Source: Deltaproteobacteria bacterium
GTDB lineage: Bacteria; Desulfobacterota; Syntrophobacteria; Syntrophobacterales; Syntrophobacteraceae
Direction: 5' to 3'
Length of the DNA stretch: 64,000 nucleotides
Assembly (NCBI GenBank): GCA_021780695.1
Contig: JAJXYD010000041.1
Coordinates: 1 to 64,000 of the forward strand
The notes beneath the pieces were generated by a model. The model did no database searches, had not been told where the DNA came from, and worked only from the letters and a program-made list of their open reading frames with translations. Positions 34,520 through 43,999 of this stretch are shown here, piece after piece; position 1 is the first letter of the stretch; each line of letters starts with the position of its first letter. The translations under genes were made by a program, and so were the position numbers.

Positions 34520-34545
34520 GGTGGGCGCAAAAAACCGCGCCCACC
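34520..34545 (+). terminator. Hairpin at the end of the selenoprotein operon
   Basis: GGTGGGCGC (34520-34528) pairs with GCGCCCACC (34537-34545) around AAAAAACC. It lies 50 bp after the methyltransferase stop and before the convergent aldehyde dehydrogenase. A weak T-rich stretch (GATTTTGG) follows. Confidence 0.6.
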
Positions 34546-34602
34546 CTGGATTTTGGGACCGCCGGAACCGTCATGTGAAGCGATAAGGTCCGGGGGAGGG
34601 GG

Positions 34603-36129
34603 TTAGAAGAAACCGAGGGCGTTGGGACTATAACTGACCAGCAGATTTTTTGTCTGCGAGTAATGTTCGAGCATCATCTGGTGGTTTTCTCTTCCGACCC
34701 CCGAGATTTTGTATCCGCCAAAAGCCGCTCCGGCCGGGTAGAGGTGGTAGCAGTTGGTCCAAACGCGCCCGGCCTTGATGGCGCGTCCCATGCGATAGGC
34801 ACGGGCGGCGTCCCTTGTCCAGACTCCGGCCCCCAGGCCGTAGAGGGTATCGTTGGCAATGCTCAGGGCTTCGGCTTCATCCTTGAAGGTGGTCACCGCC
34901 AGAACGGGTCCGAATATTTCTTCCTGGAAGACGCGCATCTTGTTGTGTCCCTGAAGAACGGTCGGCTGATAATAAAAACCGCCGGCCAGCTCTCCCCCAA
35001 GCGGGTTGCGCTTGCCGCCAATCAAACATTTGGCTCCTTCCTGTTTTCCTATTTCGACGTAGCCGCTGATTTTTTCAAGCTGCTGGGTAGATACCTGGGC
35101 TCCGATCATGGTGGAGGTATCCAAGGGGTTGCCCTGAATAATTTTGCCGATACGCTCGAGGCAGCGCGCCATGAATTTATCGTAGATCGATTCCTGGATG
35201 AGCGCGCGGGAGGGGCAGGTGCAGACCTCGCCCTTATTGAAAGCGTAGAGCACCAATCCTTCCACGGCTTTATCCAGGAAGGCGTCGTCTTGGGCCATTA
35301 CATCTTCGAAGAAAATGTTGGGCGATTTTCCGCCCAGTTCCGTTGTGGAGGGAATCAGGTTTTGGGCGGCATATTGCATGATGAGCCTTCCGGTCACCGT
35401 CTCGCCCGTGAAGCCAATCTTGGCGATGCGCGGACTGGTTGCCAGGGCTTTTCCGATTTCGCCTCCGGGGCCGGTAACGATATTGATAACTCCGGGTGGA
35501 ACAATGTCGGCGATGACCTCGGCCAGTTTCAAAATGGACCAGGGTGTCGGGGAAGCCGGTTTCATTACGGTGCAGTTGCCCGCGGCCAGAGCGGGGGCAA
35601 TCTTCCAGGCGGCCATCAGCAGGGGGAAGTTGAAAGGAATAATCTGGCCGACCACGCCAAGGGGTTCATGAAAATGGTAGGCCACGGTGTCTTTGTCGAT
35701 TTCGGTCAAGGTGCCTTCAAGGGAACGGGTAGCTCCCGCAAAGTAGCGAAAGTGGTCGACCGACAAGGGGATATCGGCGGCAAGGGTTTCGCGCACCGGT
35801 TTGCCGTTTTCCCAGCTTTCGGCTACGGCGAGCATCTCCAGGTTGGCCTCAATGGCATCGGCCACGCGATTTAGAACGGCCGCCCTTTCGGCAAGCGGAG
35901 TGTCGCCCCAGGCGTCTTTGGCTTTATGGGCCGCATCAAGGGCCAGTTCGACATCCGCCGCGGTTGATTTGGCCACCTGACAAAAAGGCTGTCCGGTTAC
36001 CGGGCTGATATTGGCCATGTACTGCCCCTGCACCGGCGCTACCCATTTGCCTCCGATAAAATTTTCGTAACGCTGTTTTAAGGATACAACGCTTCCTGCT
36101 TTCCCCGGGGCCTCATAAACCTTTCCCAT
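34603..36129 (-). CDS. Aldehyde dehydrogenase (AldB/acetaldehyde dehydrogenase type)
   Basis: A 508-residue NAD(P)-dependent enzyme oxidising aldehydes to acids. The catalytic Cys is in [16 protein letters not shown] and the catalytic Glu in [14 protein letters not shown]; the glycine-rich cofactor loop GFTGETVTG is present. The C-terminal [33 protein letters not shown] resembles AldB-type enzymes. ATG 36129 is preferred because GGAG precedes it by 8 nt; ATG 36141 is possible. It follows an Fe-ADH gene in the same direction, so aldehyde made by that enzyme is the probable substrate. Confidence 0.92.
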   Translation of the reverse strand: MGKVYEAPGKAGSVVSLKQRYENFIGGKWVAPVQGQYMANISPVTGQPFCQVAKSTAADVELALDAAHKAKDAWGDTPLAERAAVLNRVADAIEANLEMLAVAESWENGKPVRETLAADIPLSVDHFRYFAGATRSLEGTLTEIDKDTVAYHFHEPLGVVGQIIPFNFPLLMAAWKIAPALAAGNCTVMKPASPTPWSILKLAEVIADIVPPGVINIVTGPGGEIGKALATSPRIAKIGFTGETVTGRLIMQYAAQNLIPSTTELGGKSPNIFFEDVMAQDDAFLDKAVEGLVLYAFNKGEVCTCPSRALIQESIYDKFMARCLERIGKIIQGNPLDTSTMIGAQVSTQQLEKISGYVEIGKQEGAKCLIGGKRNPLGGELAGGFYYQPTVLQGHNKMRVFQEEIFGPVLAVTTFKDEAEALSIANDTLYGLGAGVWTRDAARAYRMGRAIKAGRVWTNCYHLYPAGAAFGGYKISGVGRENHQMMLEHYSQTKNLLVSYSPNALGFF

Positions 36130-36203
36130 ATTTATCTCCATTTATTTGAGGTTATCGTTGCGGGCGACCTATTGCGGTATAAACCCAAAACGATTTTGAC
36201 TCA

Positions 36204-36233
36204 GGCCGGGAGTCGACACGCGGGTTCCCGGCC
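36204..36233. repeat. Intercistronic hairpin between Fe-ADH and aldehyde dehydrogenase genes
   Basis: GGCCGGGA (36204-36211) and TCCCGGCC (36226-36233) form an 8-bp stem in the 137-bp gap. It may be an RNA-processing or partial termination site that sets the ratio of the two enzymes. There is no T-run. Confidence 0.5.
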
Positions 36234-36266
36234 CATTGTATTCGCTTTATTCTTCGCTTTGGCGCG

Positions 36267-37430
36267 CTACAGGGCCGCCCTGTAAATATTTATTACGTCA
36301 TCAAGGCTGGGGCACCGTGGATTGGTAAAGCCGCAGGCATCTTTTTGAGCGTTTTCCGCCATGAGGCGCAGGTCCTTTTCCTTTACCCCGAGTCCCTTCA
36401 GGCCGCTTGGAATTCCAACATCGTTTGACAGGGTCATGATAGCATCCAGAGCGCGTTCAGCGGCATCACGTTCGCACAATCCGTCCACTTTGGCGCCCAT
36501 GGCTTCGGCGATCTGGGCGAAACGGTCCATCTTTGCTATCAGATTGAAGCGTTGCACATGAGGGAGAAGAATGGCGTTGCACACGCCGTGGGGCAGATCG
36601 TAGAAACCGCCCAATTGATGGGCCATGGCATGGACATGGCCCAGGCTGGCGTTATTGAAAGCCATACCGGCAAGATACTCCGCATAAGCCATCTTGTCGC
36701 GGGCTTCCATGTCCTGCCCATGGGCGACGGCCGCGCGCAGATATTTGCTGATCAGCCTGATGGACTGCAAGGCACACGCATCGGTTACAGGGGTGGCGAT
36801 CGTTGAGACGAAAGCTTCCACCGAGTGTGTCAGCGCGTCCATGCCGGTGGCCGCAGTCAGTCCGGAAGGCATGCCTGCCATCAGCAAAGGATCGTTGATG
36901 GCCACATTGGGGGTAACCCGCCAATCGACAATGGCCATTTTGACCTTATTGCCGGTGTTGGTGATGATGCAAAAACGGGTCATCTCGCTTGCCGTGCCGG
37001 CCGTGGTGTTAATGGCGATAAAGGGAGGCATGGGCTTTGTGGACTTGTTTACGCCTTCAAAGTCGCGGATATTGCCGCCATTGGAGGCCACAATGCCTAC
37101 GCCCTTGCCGCAGTCATGAGAACTGCCGCCGCCAAGGGAGATGATCATGTCGCACTTATTGTCGTTGTAAACCTTGAGGCCGTCATGAACGTTTTTATCA
37201 GTGGGATTGGGAACGGTTTCATCGAAAATGACAGGCTCCGCGCCGGCCTCTCTTACCAAAGCCGCTATCTGCTCGGTTATACCGCAGCCGGTTATACCTT
37301 TGTCCGTACAGATAAAGGGTTTTTTGCCCCCCAATGCCTGTACCTGATCGGTCAGTTCCTTGTGCGCTCCGATACCCATAAGCGTTACGGTTGGAATGTA
37401 GAATCCGTATACCTGGTCTGCTAAAGCCAT
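36267..37430 (-). CDS. Iron-containing alcohol dehydrogenase
   Basis: A 387-residue group III alcohol dehydrogenase. The NAD-binding loop is ISLGGGSSHDCGKGVG and the metal-binding His pattern is NNASLGHVHAMAHQLGGFYDLPHGVCNAILLPHV. It is preceded by AAGGAG. A sigma-54 promoter lies about 70 bp upstream and a sigma-54 activator gene is next on the chromosome, so its expression is probably signal-dependent. It oxidises primary alcohols (or runs in reverse); the aldehyde dehydrogenase follows. Confidence 0.92.
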   Translation of the reverse strand: MALADQVYGFYIPTVTLMGIGAHKELTDQVQALGGKKPFICTDKGITGCGITEQIAALVREAGAEPVIFDETVPNPTDKNVHDGLKVYNDNKCDMIISLGGGSSHDCGKGVGIVASNGGNIRDFEGVNKSTKPMPPFIAINTTAGTASEMTRFCIITNTGNKVKMAIVDWRVTPNVAINDPLLMAGMPSGLTAATGMDALTHSVEAFVSTIATPVTDACALQSIRLISKYLRAAVAHGQDMEARDKMAYAEYLAGMAFNNASLGHVHAMAHQLGGFYDLPHGVCNAILLPHVQRFNLIAKMDRFAQIAEAMGAKVDGLCERDAAERALDAIMTLSNDVGIPSGLKGLGVKEKDLRLMAENAQKDACGFTNPRCPSLDDVINIYRAAL

Positions 37431-37500
37431 TGTCTAACTCCTTTTTGGTTAATGTTGGCTTATCGATGTGAATGCCGCTCTGTATGGGAGCACTACTAGA

Positions 37501-37515
37501 GCATTGAGCGTGCCA
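37501..37515 (-). promoter_or_regulatory. Sigma-54 promoter of the Fe-ADH/aldehyde dehydrogenase unit
   Basis: The minus strand reads TGGCACGCTCAATGC, matching TGGCAC-N5-TTGC with one mismatch and the exact GG-N10-GC spacing. Transcription would start near 37490, 60 nt before the Fe-ADH gene. The region from 37516 to 37750 contains no gene and would hold activator sites. Confidence 0.7.
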
Positions 37516-37750
37516 TATGGTATTATTGTAATAAATTCAATAAGGTAATTAAGAAGGGAGGGGGGCTTTGCCGGCGGCTTTGTGTCCCGGTGCGATAGAC
37601 TTTAGAGGCGCGGAAGGCGGAATCGTCACGAAAGAAAGGATATATATAGTAATTACGGGTAATTAAAAATATGGGTCAAAGTGACACAGGCTCAGGTCGA
37701 AAAGAGACGCTACGATTTTGCCGGGATAAGGCTGGCGGGGATGGAGCCGG

Positions 37751-39097
37751 TTACTCCAGGCCGAACTCTTTGAGTTTGCGATAGATTGTTTTGCGGCTGA
37801 TGCCAAGCATGTCGGCCGCCTGGGATCTGTTGCCGGCAGCCATCTCGAGGACTCTGAGAATATGGCGTTTTTCCACCAGCGAAAGAAGCAGGGGTGGCTC
37901 GTCGCCAGGGGATTGGGAGCTTTGGTCGCTCAGATTGTGAGGCAGGCTCTTGGGGGTTATAAGGCCGTTTTCGCAGAGAATGATACCCCGTTCGATAACA
38001 TTTCGCAGCTCGCGGATATTTCCCGGCCAGTCGTAGGACATAAGGCGCTGCATTACGGCCTTGGACACCTGTGCGGGGGAACGCCCGGCGGCAAGGGTGC
38101 GCAAAAAGTACTCGACAAGAAGGGGGATATCCTCCTTTCGCCGGCGCAGAGGCGGGAGCTCGATATGAAAGACATTGATGCGATGGAAGAGGGCTTCGTG
38201 GAAGCGGCCGCACTTGACTTCGTGTTCGAGGTTTCGGTGTGTTGCAAAAAGAAAGCGCACATCGACGGCTCTTTCCTGTTGTTCGCCGACCCTGCGGTAG
38301 GTTCTGGTTTCAAGAAAGCGCAAAAGAGAGGCCTGGACGTCGGCTGGAAGCTCCCCTATCTCATCGAGAAACAAGGTGCCCCGGTGGGCGAGGGTGAGCA
38401 GTCCTTCCTGGGATCGCACGGCACCGGTAAAAGCTCCCTTGCAGTGGCCGAAGAGTTCGCTGCGCACCAGTTCCTTTTGAAGAGTGCCGCAGTCTTTTAT
38501 GATGAGGGGTTGTTCGGCCCTTTTAGAGCGAAGATGGACGGCGTTGGCGACGACGTCTTTTCCCGAGCCGCTTTCTCCGGTGATCAAAACGGGGACATCG
38601 GTAGGAGCCACCTTTTCGATCAAAAAGTGAATTTGCTGCACCGCGGGTGAACCGCCGACGAACAGTGAGGGAGGCTGGTAGCTCTGGGCGTGGCGCAAGA
38701 GGCGGTTTTCCCGTTGCAGGCAAACACGCTGGTAGGCTTTTTCAATGACAAGTTCGAGCCTGTCGAGGCTGAAGGGCTTGGCGATGTAGTCGTAGGCGCC
38801 TCTTTTCATGGCTTCCACGGCGCCGTCTATGTTGCCGTGACCGGTAATAAAGATGACTGCGACGTCGGGAACGGCTTCCCGGAACTGGTCGAGCAGCTCC
38901 ATACCGTCAGCGTCGGGCAGTCGAATGTCGAGGACGATTACGTCGAAGACGCGGCGCCGGATGAGGTCAAAGGCTTGGGCTGCGCTGCCCGCAGTGCTGA
39001 CGATGCGTCGGGCGTCGCCTATTTCTTTTTCGACAAGCCTGCGGATGGATACTTCATCATCGACTAGAAGAATTTGAATGGAATTATAATTGAGCAT
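37751..39097 (-). CDS. Sigma-54-dependent response regulator (NtrC/AtoC family)
   Basis: A 448-residue activator. The receiver domain begins [15 protein letters not shown] with the phosphorylated Asp in [14 protein letters not shown]. The AAA+ domain has Walker [10 protein letters not shown] and the sigma-54 contact loop GAFTGA ([11 protein letters not shown]). The C-terminal Fis-type helix-turn-helix is [26 protein letters not shown] 39097 overlaps the sensor kinase gene by 14 bp. It should act at the sigma-54 promoter 37501-37515. Confidence 0.93.
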   Translation of the reverse strand: MLNYNSIQILLVDDEVSIRRLVEKEIGDARRIVSTAGSAAQAFDLIRRRVFDVIVLDIRLPDADGMELLDQFREAVPDVAVIFITGHGNIDGAVEAMKRGAYDYIAKPFSLDRLELVIEKAYQRVCLQRENRLLRHAQSYQPPSLFVGGSPAVQQIHFLIEKVAPTDVPVLITGESGSGKDVVANAVHLRSKRAEQPLIIKDCGTLQKELVRSELFGHCKGAFTGAVRSQEGLLTLAHRGTLFLDEIGELPADVQASLLRFLETRTYRRVGEQQERAVDVRFLFATHRNLEHEVKCGRFHEALFHRINVFHIELPPLRRRKEDIPLLVEYFLRTLAAGRSPAQVSKAVMQRLMSYDWPGNIRELRNVIERGIILCENGLITPKSLPHNLSDQSSQSPGDEPPLLLSLVEKRHILRVLEMAAGNRSQAADMLGISRKTIYRKLKEFGLE

Positions 39098-40301
39098 TGT
39101 CGACTTGATCGGGCAGAGGCAGCCGCACGAGGAAGGTGGACCCCTGCCCCTCCTGGCTGCATACCACAATGACCCCTCCGTGGTCGCTAATGATGTTGTG
39201 GCAGGTAGACAAACCGATTCCGATGCCGCTGCCCACCTGTTTGGTGGTGAAGAAGGGTTCGAAGAGTTTGCCCAGGTATTGAGCCGGAATGCCGCACCCG
39301 GTATCTTCAAAGGCGATGGCGACCCAGTTTTTATTCATCAGATAAGTTCTGAGGGTAATGGAGCCGCGGGTGGCAGTAGCGTCCAGGGCATTGAGAACGT
39401 TGTTTAAAATCACCTGTTTTAATCGCGAAGGATCTCCCTTAACGGGTGGGAGGGACCGATCGAGTTCGAGGCGGATATGGCCTTCGGGGAAATCCTTTAG
39501 CCGGTGCCGGAGCAGCCTTACGGTTTCCTCGATGAGAGGATTTATATCCACTGCGATGAACTCGGAGGATTTCTGGCGGCTGAAGGTGAGCAGGCTTTGA
39601 ACGATTTCGCGCGCGCGCCGGCACTCCTTGAGTATAATTGCTATGTATTCATCGAAGTCTTTTAGCACCGCATCCTCGACGCGGCCTTCGAGCTTGGGCA
39701 GACGCCGGTTGAGCCCTTCGGCGAATCCGGAAATGGCGGTAAGGGGATTGTTTATCTCATGGCCGACTCCAGCGGCAAGGACTCCGATTGCGGCCATGGT
39801 TTCGGCCTGGTAATACCTGGCCTGGTATTCGTGTTCCAGGGTTACGTCGCGTATTAGCAAAAGGATTTGACCGGGCTTTCCCTCGGGGGTGCGCAAGGGG
39901 GAGGCGGTCAATTGGAAATGGCGATTTTTGCCTCCGCTTGGAAGAGGATAAATGACAAGCTCCCGGCAGACCTCGTTTGACTCCCTTGCCGCGATGACCG
40001 GACAGGAAGAACAGGGCCGCTCGCAGCCCCTGAAAACCTCATAGCAGTTTTTACCGATCGGATGAGGTTCCTTATAGACCTCATGAAAAACCCGGTTGAC
40101 CGACTTGATTTTAAGGTCCAGGCTCACTACGACCGCTATATCGGTGTAGCCGTCGAAAATGGCCTGGATATGGCGTTGGCGGGCTTGCAACTCTTTATTG
40201 GAGGCCCGGATCTCGGCGATTTTTTCCTGTACATCCCGAAAAAATCCCAGCTTGGTGTGCTCAATGCCTATAAGGTCTTCGAGGGTCGTTTCGGATCTCA
40301 T
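39084..40301 (-). CDS. PAS-domain sensor histidine kinase with a cysteine motif in the PAS domain
   Basis: A 405-residue soluble kinase. N-terminal coiled coil (FFRDVQEKIAEIRASNKELQARQRHIQ), then a PAS domain (about 45-165) containing NCYEVFRGCERPCSSCPV, a C-x3-C-x2-C group that could hold a metal, Fe-S or redox switch. The HisKA box is AAGVGHEINNPLTA (phospho-His) and the ATPase boxes are NVLNALDAT, DTGCGIP and GIGIGLS. No membrane segment is seen, so it senses a cytoplasmic signal. Its ATG overlaps the stop of the second Fe-ADH (TAATG). Confidence 0.9.
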   Translation of the reverse strand: MRSETTLEDLIGIEHTKLGFFRDVQEKIAEIRASNKELQARQRHIQAIFDGYTDIAVVVSLDLKIKSVNRVFHEVYKEPHPIGKNCYEVFRGCERPCSSCPVIAARESNEVCRELVIYPLPSGGKNRHFQLTASPLRTPEGKPGQILLLIRDVTLEHEYQARYYQAETMAAIGVLAAGVGHEINNPLTAISGFAEGLNRRLPKLEGRVEDAVLKDFDEYIAIILKECRRAREIVQSLLTFSRQKSSEFIAVDINPLIEETVRLLRHRLKDFPEGHIRLELDRSLPPVKGDPSRLKQVILNNVLNALDATATRGSITLRTYLMNKNWVAIAFEDTGCGIPAQYLGKLFEPFFTTKQVGSGIGIGLSTCHNIISDHGGVIVVCSQEGQGSTFLVRLPLPDQVDNAQL

Positions 40302-41443
40302 TACCAGGCCTCCCGGCACACATTCAGGAAATCCTCCCATGTTACGGGACGAGGATTGGTCAAAAGACACACATCGTTTTCGGCTATGCGGCTTAGCACC
40401 GGCAGCATCTCGCGGTTTTGCACGATATCCCTCAACCGCACGGACACATTAAACGAATGCAAGAATTCTTCCAATCGAACAATTCCGGCCATGGCGGTGC
40501 TTTTTTCAGAACGGCGCCGACCGCCAAGAAGTATCCGGCCGATGACGGCGGTCTTTTCAGGACACGACCTGTAATTATACCGCATGACCGAAGGCAGCAG
40601 GACCGGATGCACCATTCCGTGAAGGGTGTCGAAGATGCCGCCCAAAGAGTGGGCGAGGGCGTGGGCCATTCCGAGACTGGCGTTACTGAAAGCCATGCCC
40701 GCGGCGGTGCTGGCGATGCTTAACTGCTCGAGATTTTCCAGACTTCGGTTTTCCACGGCGGGCTTTAGGTTTTTTACTATCAAATCGATTGCCTTTAGCG
40801 ACTGGGATTCGGTAAAGGGAGAGGCGATCTTGGAGATATAGGATTCTATCGCATGGCAAAGAGCGTCCACGGCCGAGGCGATAATAAGGTTTTCCGTTTT
40901 GGTCTCGAGTATCAGAGGATCGATAATGGAGATATTGGGAACAAGAGTGCGGCTTATGATCGACATTTTTACCCGACGTTTCATGTCGGTGATAATGCAA
41001 AATTGTGAAACGTCCGAGCCGCTTCCGGCGGTGGTGGGAATAAAAAGCATCGGAGGCAGGGGCCGGTGTATGCGGTTTGCCCCCTCATAGTCGGTAATGA
41101 GGCCTCCGTTGCTGGCAAGCAGGGCGATCCCTTTTGCCGCATCCATGGGACTTCCACCCCCCAGAGCGATCACCACGTCGGCACCTTGGAGTTTGTAGAG
41201 ATCAGCGCCGGCTTCGACCTGATAATCCCGCGGATTGGAAACAACGTTGCAAAAATAGACCCAATTGAGCTTTTCACCGGCAAGAACGCTCATGAGCCGT
41301 TCTACCCAGCCGGCTTTCTCCACGCCGGGGTCACTTACCAAAAACACCTTTTCGGCCCCCAGCCTGCGTGCGCAAAGACCGGCATACCGGAGTCCGCCTC
41401 GGCCGAAAATAATTTCAGGTATGGAAAATTTTCGCACATCCAT
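40301..41443 (-). CDS. Second iron-containing alcohol dehydrogenase
   Basis: A 380-residue group III ADH, starting MDVRKFSIPEIIFGRGG. Cofactor loop VIALGGGSPMDAAKG; metal-site region NASLGMAHALAHSLGGIFDTLHGMVHPVLLP. GGAGAG precedes ATG 41443. It is the first gene of an operon with the sensor kinase and the sigma-54 activator, an arrangement suggesting that the enzyme and its sensing system are made together. It is clearly diverged from the Fe-ADH at 36267-37430. Confidence 0.9.
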   Translation of the reverse strand: MDVRKFSIPEIIFGRGGLRYAGLCARRLGAEKVFLVSDPGVEKAGWVERLMSVLAGEKLNWVYFCNVVSNPRDYQVEAGADLYKLQGADVVIALGGGSPMDAAKGIALLASNGGLITDYEGANRIHRPLPPMLFIPTTAGSGSDVSQFCIITDMKRRVKMSIISRTLVPNISIIDPLILETKTENLIIASAVDALCHAIESYISKIASPFTESQSLKAIDLIVKNLKPAVENRSLENLEQLSIASTAAGMAFSNASLGMAHALAHSLGGIFDTLHGMVHPVLLPSVMRYNYRSCPEKTAVIGRILLGGRRRSEKSTAMAGIVRLEEFLHSFNVSVRLRDIVQNREMLPVLSRIAENDVCLLTNPRPVTWEDFLNVCREAW

Positions 41444-41946
41444 TAGAGAACTCTCTCTCCAAAGCCGGTAAACGGGGGTGTGGGGCTTTCCGCTACCGGG
41501 CACGGGGCCACAAGCCCCGCCGAGGTTTGGTTGTCCCTTAAAGTCCGGCGGGAAGGCAGCGTATAAAACGATTGTAATAAAAAGTATAACCGATGCGGCG
41601 CTATTTCGCACTGACAATAGAGAAGATCGCCTGCGCGTTTTCTGTTTTTCGCCCGGGGCTTGCGCTCGAAAAGCCGTCCCTGTCTTGATAACTCAAATGG
41701 AACGTGATTCCAAACGTTTGATTTAAACGGCCTCCTGATTTTCAAGGGGAGTGAAGGTCTCTTTTTTAGTGCCTTGATCTTTCGCGGCGGCCGTGGGGGA
41801 TTTGGAAGAGGGCCAGCAAAAAAACCTTGCAATGAGCAACAAAATTGTGTTCTTCTTCACAAAATTTTTCCGGAGCTTTTATACACAACTCCGATCCATG
41901 TTGTTCCAAAACGTTTCTAAATTGCCAGGTAAAGGGAGTAACTGTT
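41444..41946. other. Divergent control region of Fe-ADH and acyl-CoA synthetase
   Basis: About 500 bp with no supported gene. Upstream extensions of both flanking frames lack start signals. No sigma-54 box with correct spacing was found; a TTGCA near 41826 has no GG at -24. Confidence 0.4.
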
Positions 41947-43563
41947 ATGGCTCAACACCACAACAAGGTTTGTTACGATGTTCTTACACCCGTGAGATTT
42001 CTTAGCCGAAGTGAGTCCATCTATCCGGACAAGACCGCCGTTGTTTATGAGGACAAGCGGTATACCTACCGGGAGTTTTTCAACAGGGTCAATCGTTTGG
42101 CAAGCGCCCTGGTAAAAATCGGAGTGGGCAAGGACGACAAGGTTGCCTTTGTGTGTCCCAACACGCCGCCAATGCTTGAAGCCCACTATGCGGTGCCCCT
42201 GATCGGGGCGGCGCTCGTAAGCGTCAATATCCGTCTTTCCGCGCGCGAAATCGCCTATATAATAGATCATTCGGATTCTAGAGTTGTTTTCGTAGACAAC
42301 GAATTTTCCAATTTGGTCAAGCCGATAAGAGAGGAACTCACCAAGGTCAAAACGATCGTAAACATCTGCGATGTCAGCGCCGAAAGACCCCTTGAGGGCA
42401 TGGAATACGAAGAGTTTCTAAACACGGGTGGGGAGTTGCCAGTAGAGCCGGTAGTCGAGGACGAATACCAGGTTGCCACGATCAATTACACAAGCGGAAC
42501 GACGGGATTGCCCAAGGGGGTAATGTATCACCATCGCGGGGCCTGCCTCGCCGCATTGGGAGAAGCCGTGGAATTCAGCCTGACTTCGCAGTCCAACTAC
42601 TTATGGACACTGCCCATGTTTCACTGCAACGGCTGGTGTTTCACCTGGGCGGTCACAGCGGTTGGCGGTACCCACGTTTGCCTTCGAAAGGTAGTGCCCG
42701 AGGAGATTTTCCGCCTCATTGAAAAAGAAAATATTTCCCATTTGTGCGCGGCCCCCACGGTGCTTATCGGCATGGCCAACTATCCGGAGGCCAAAAACGT
42801 CAAGTTTTCGCATCCTCTCCAGGTGGTAACCGCCGGAGCGCCTCCGGCCCCAACGGTTATAAAGAGCGTGGAGGAACTGGGGGCAAACGTCACCCAGACA
42901 TACGGCCTGACCGAAGTCTACGGTCCTCACAGCATTTGCGAATGGCAGACCAAATGGGACAAACTCCCGCTTGAAGAAAGGGCGAAGATAAAGTCGCGCC
43001 AGGGCGTGCCCTATGTCAACGCTCTTTATATGGACGTAGTAGACCCGGCAACCATGCAACCGGTCCCGCGCGATGGACAGACCATCGGAGAGATCGTCAT
43101 GCGGGGCAACAACGTCATGCTGGGCTATTACAAGGACCCCAAGGCCACCGAACAGGCCTTCAGCGGCGGATGGTTTCACAGCGGAGATCTGGCTGTGATG
43201 CATCCGGACAACTACGTCCAAATCATGGACCGCAAGAAAGATATCATCATAAGCGGCGGGGAAAACATATCCACCGTGGAGGTGGAAAACACGATCTACC
43301 AGCATCCCGATGTATTAGAAGTGGCCGTCGTGTCAACCCCCGATCCCCGATGGGGCGAAGTCCCCAAGGCCTTCGTGGTGTTAAAGCCGGGCAGGACCCT
43401 TACGGAAAAGGACATAATAGATTACTGCAAAGAAAACCTTGCCCGCTTTAAGGCGCCCAAATCGGTGGAGTTTGGGGAACTGCCCAAAACGGCCACCGGC
43501 AAGATTCAGAAGTTCAAGCTTCGCGACAAGGAATGGGCAGGCCGGGAGCGTAAAGTGAACTGA
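41947..43563 (+). CDS. Acyl-CoA synthetase (AMP-dependent ligase)
   Basis: A 538-residue adenylate-forming enzyme. The AMP-binding P-loop is NYTSGTTGLPKGVMYHHRG, the A4/A5 motifs are HCNGWCFTW and TYGLTEVYGP, and the hinge and catalytic Lys are in SGDLAVM...DRKKDIIISGGENI and LPKTATGKIQKFKL. It resembles fatty or methylmercaptopropionate-type ligases. AGGGAG precedes ATG 41947. Divergent from the alcohol dehydrogenase unit; it could activate the acids formed by the aldehyde dehydrogenase. Confidence 0.92.
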   Translation: MAQHHNKVCYDVLTPVRFLSRSESIYPDKTAVVYEDKRYTYREFFNRVNRLASALVKIGVGKDDKVAFVCPNTPPMLEAHYAVPLIGAALVSVNIRLSAREIAYIIDHSDSRVVFVDNEFSNLVKPIREELTKVKTIVNICDVSAERPLEGMEYEEFLNTGGELPVEPVVEDEYQVATINYTSGTTGLPKGVMYHHRGACLAALGEAVEFSLTSQSNYLWTLPMFHCNGWCFTWAVTAVGGTHVCLRKVVPEEIFRLIEKENISHLCAAPTVLIGMANYPEAKNVKFSHPLQVVTAGAPPAPTVIKSVEELGANVTQTYGLTEVYGPHSICEWQTKWDKLPLEERAKIKSRQGVPYVNALYMDVVDPATMQPVPRDGQTIGEIVMRGNNVMLGYYKDPKATEQAFSGGWFHSGDLAVMHPDNYVQIMDRKKDIIISGGENISTVEVENTIYQHPDVLEVAVVSTPDPRWGEVPKAFVVLKPGRTLTEKDIIDYCKENLARFKAPKSVEFGELPKTATGKIQKFKLRDKEWAGRERKVN

Positions 43564-43999
43564 TTGGAGTTGATACCGTTATTTTAATGCATATACTTCC
43601 CAAAACCACACTGTACGGCAATGGGTTCTTCTTGTGTCGGGCCAGGCGAATTCAAGTCCGGATAGTGTTTGCACTGGGGAAAACATCCTGAAGGGACTCT
43701 TGAGGTCCTATATGATTTCGGGAATGTGACTTTCGGGAGGGGGGTATGCAAAAAGCATCTTTAATGCTGCCGACCTATTTACTTGTTACGTTCCAATAAC
43801 CGTGGAAGTTTGTCAACCGCCCAGGGGGCAACCTTGGGCGGTTTTAAACATTAAAGGGGAGAAACGATTTTTGAGTGGACAAAACAAATTCATCCATGGT
43901 TAGAGAAGCAATTTTATAGTATTGCATTTCCCTACTGAATCGGTAGAATATCTAAACCGAGATTTTTTTAACTTAAGATTATTTTCAGAAGGTTGGCCC
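43564..43999. other. Spacer with a terminator, before the MucR-like gene
   Basis: No gene supported. Apart from the hairpin at 43815-43844, nothing stands out. The promoter of the MucR-like gene should lie in 43850-43990 but was not clear. Confidence 0.4.
43815..43845 (+). terminator. Rho-independent terminator
   Basis: AACCGCCCA (43815-43823) pairs with TGGGCGGTT (43835-43843), followed by TT. It lies 250 bp after the acyl-CoA synthetase gene. Confidence 0.65.

Noticed and set aside
41815-41840. TTGCA before the acyl-CoA synthetase as a sigma-54 -12 element
   Set aside because: No GG occurs at the required distance upstream.
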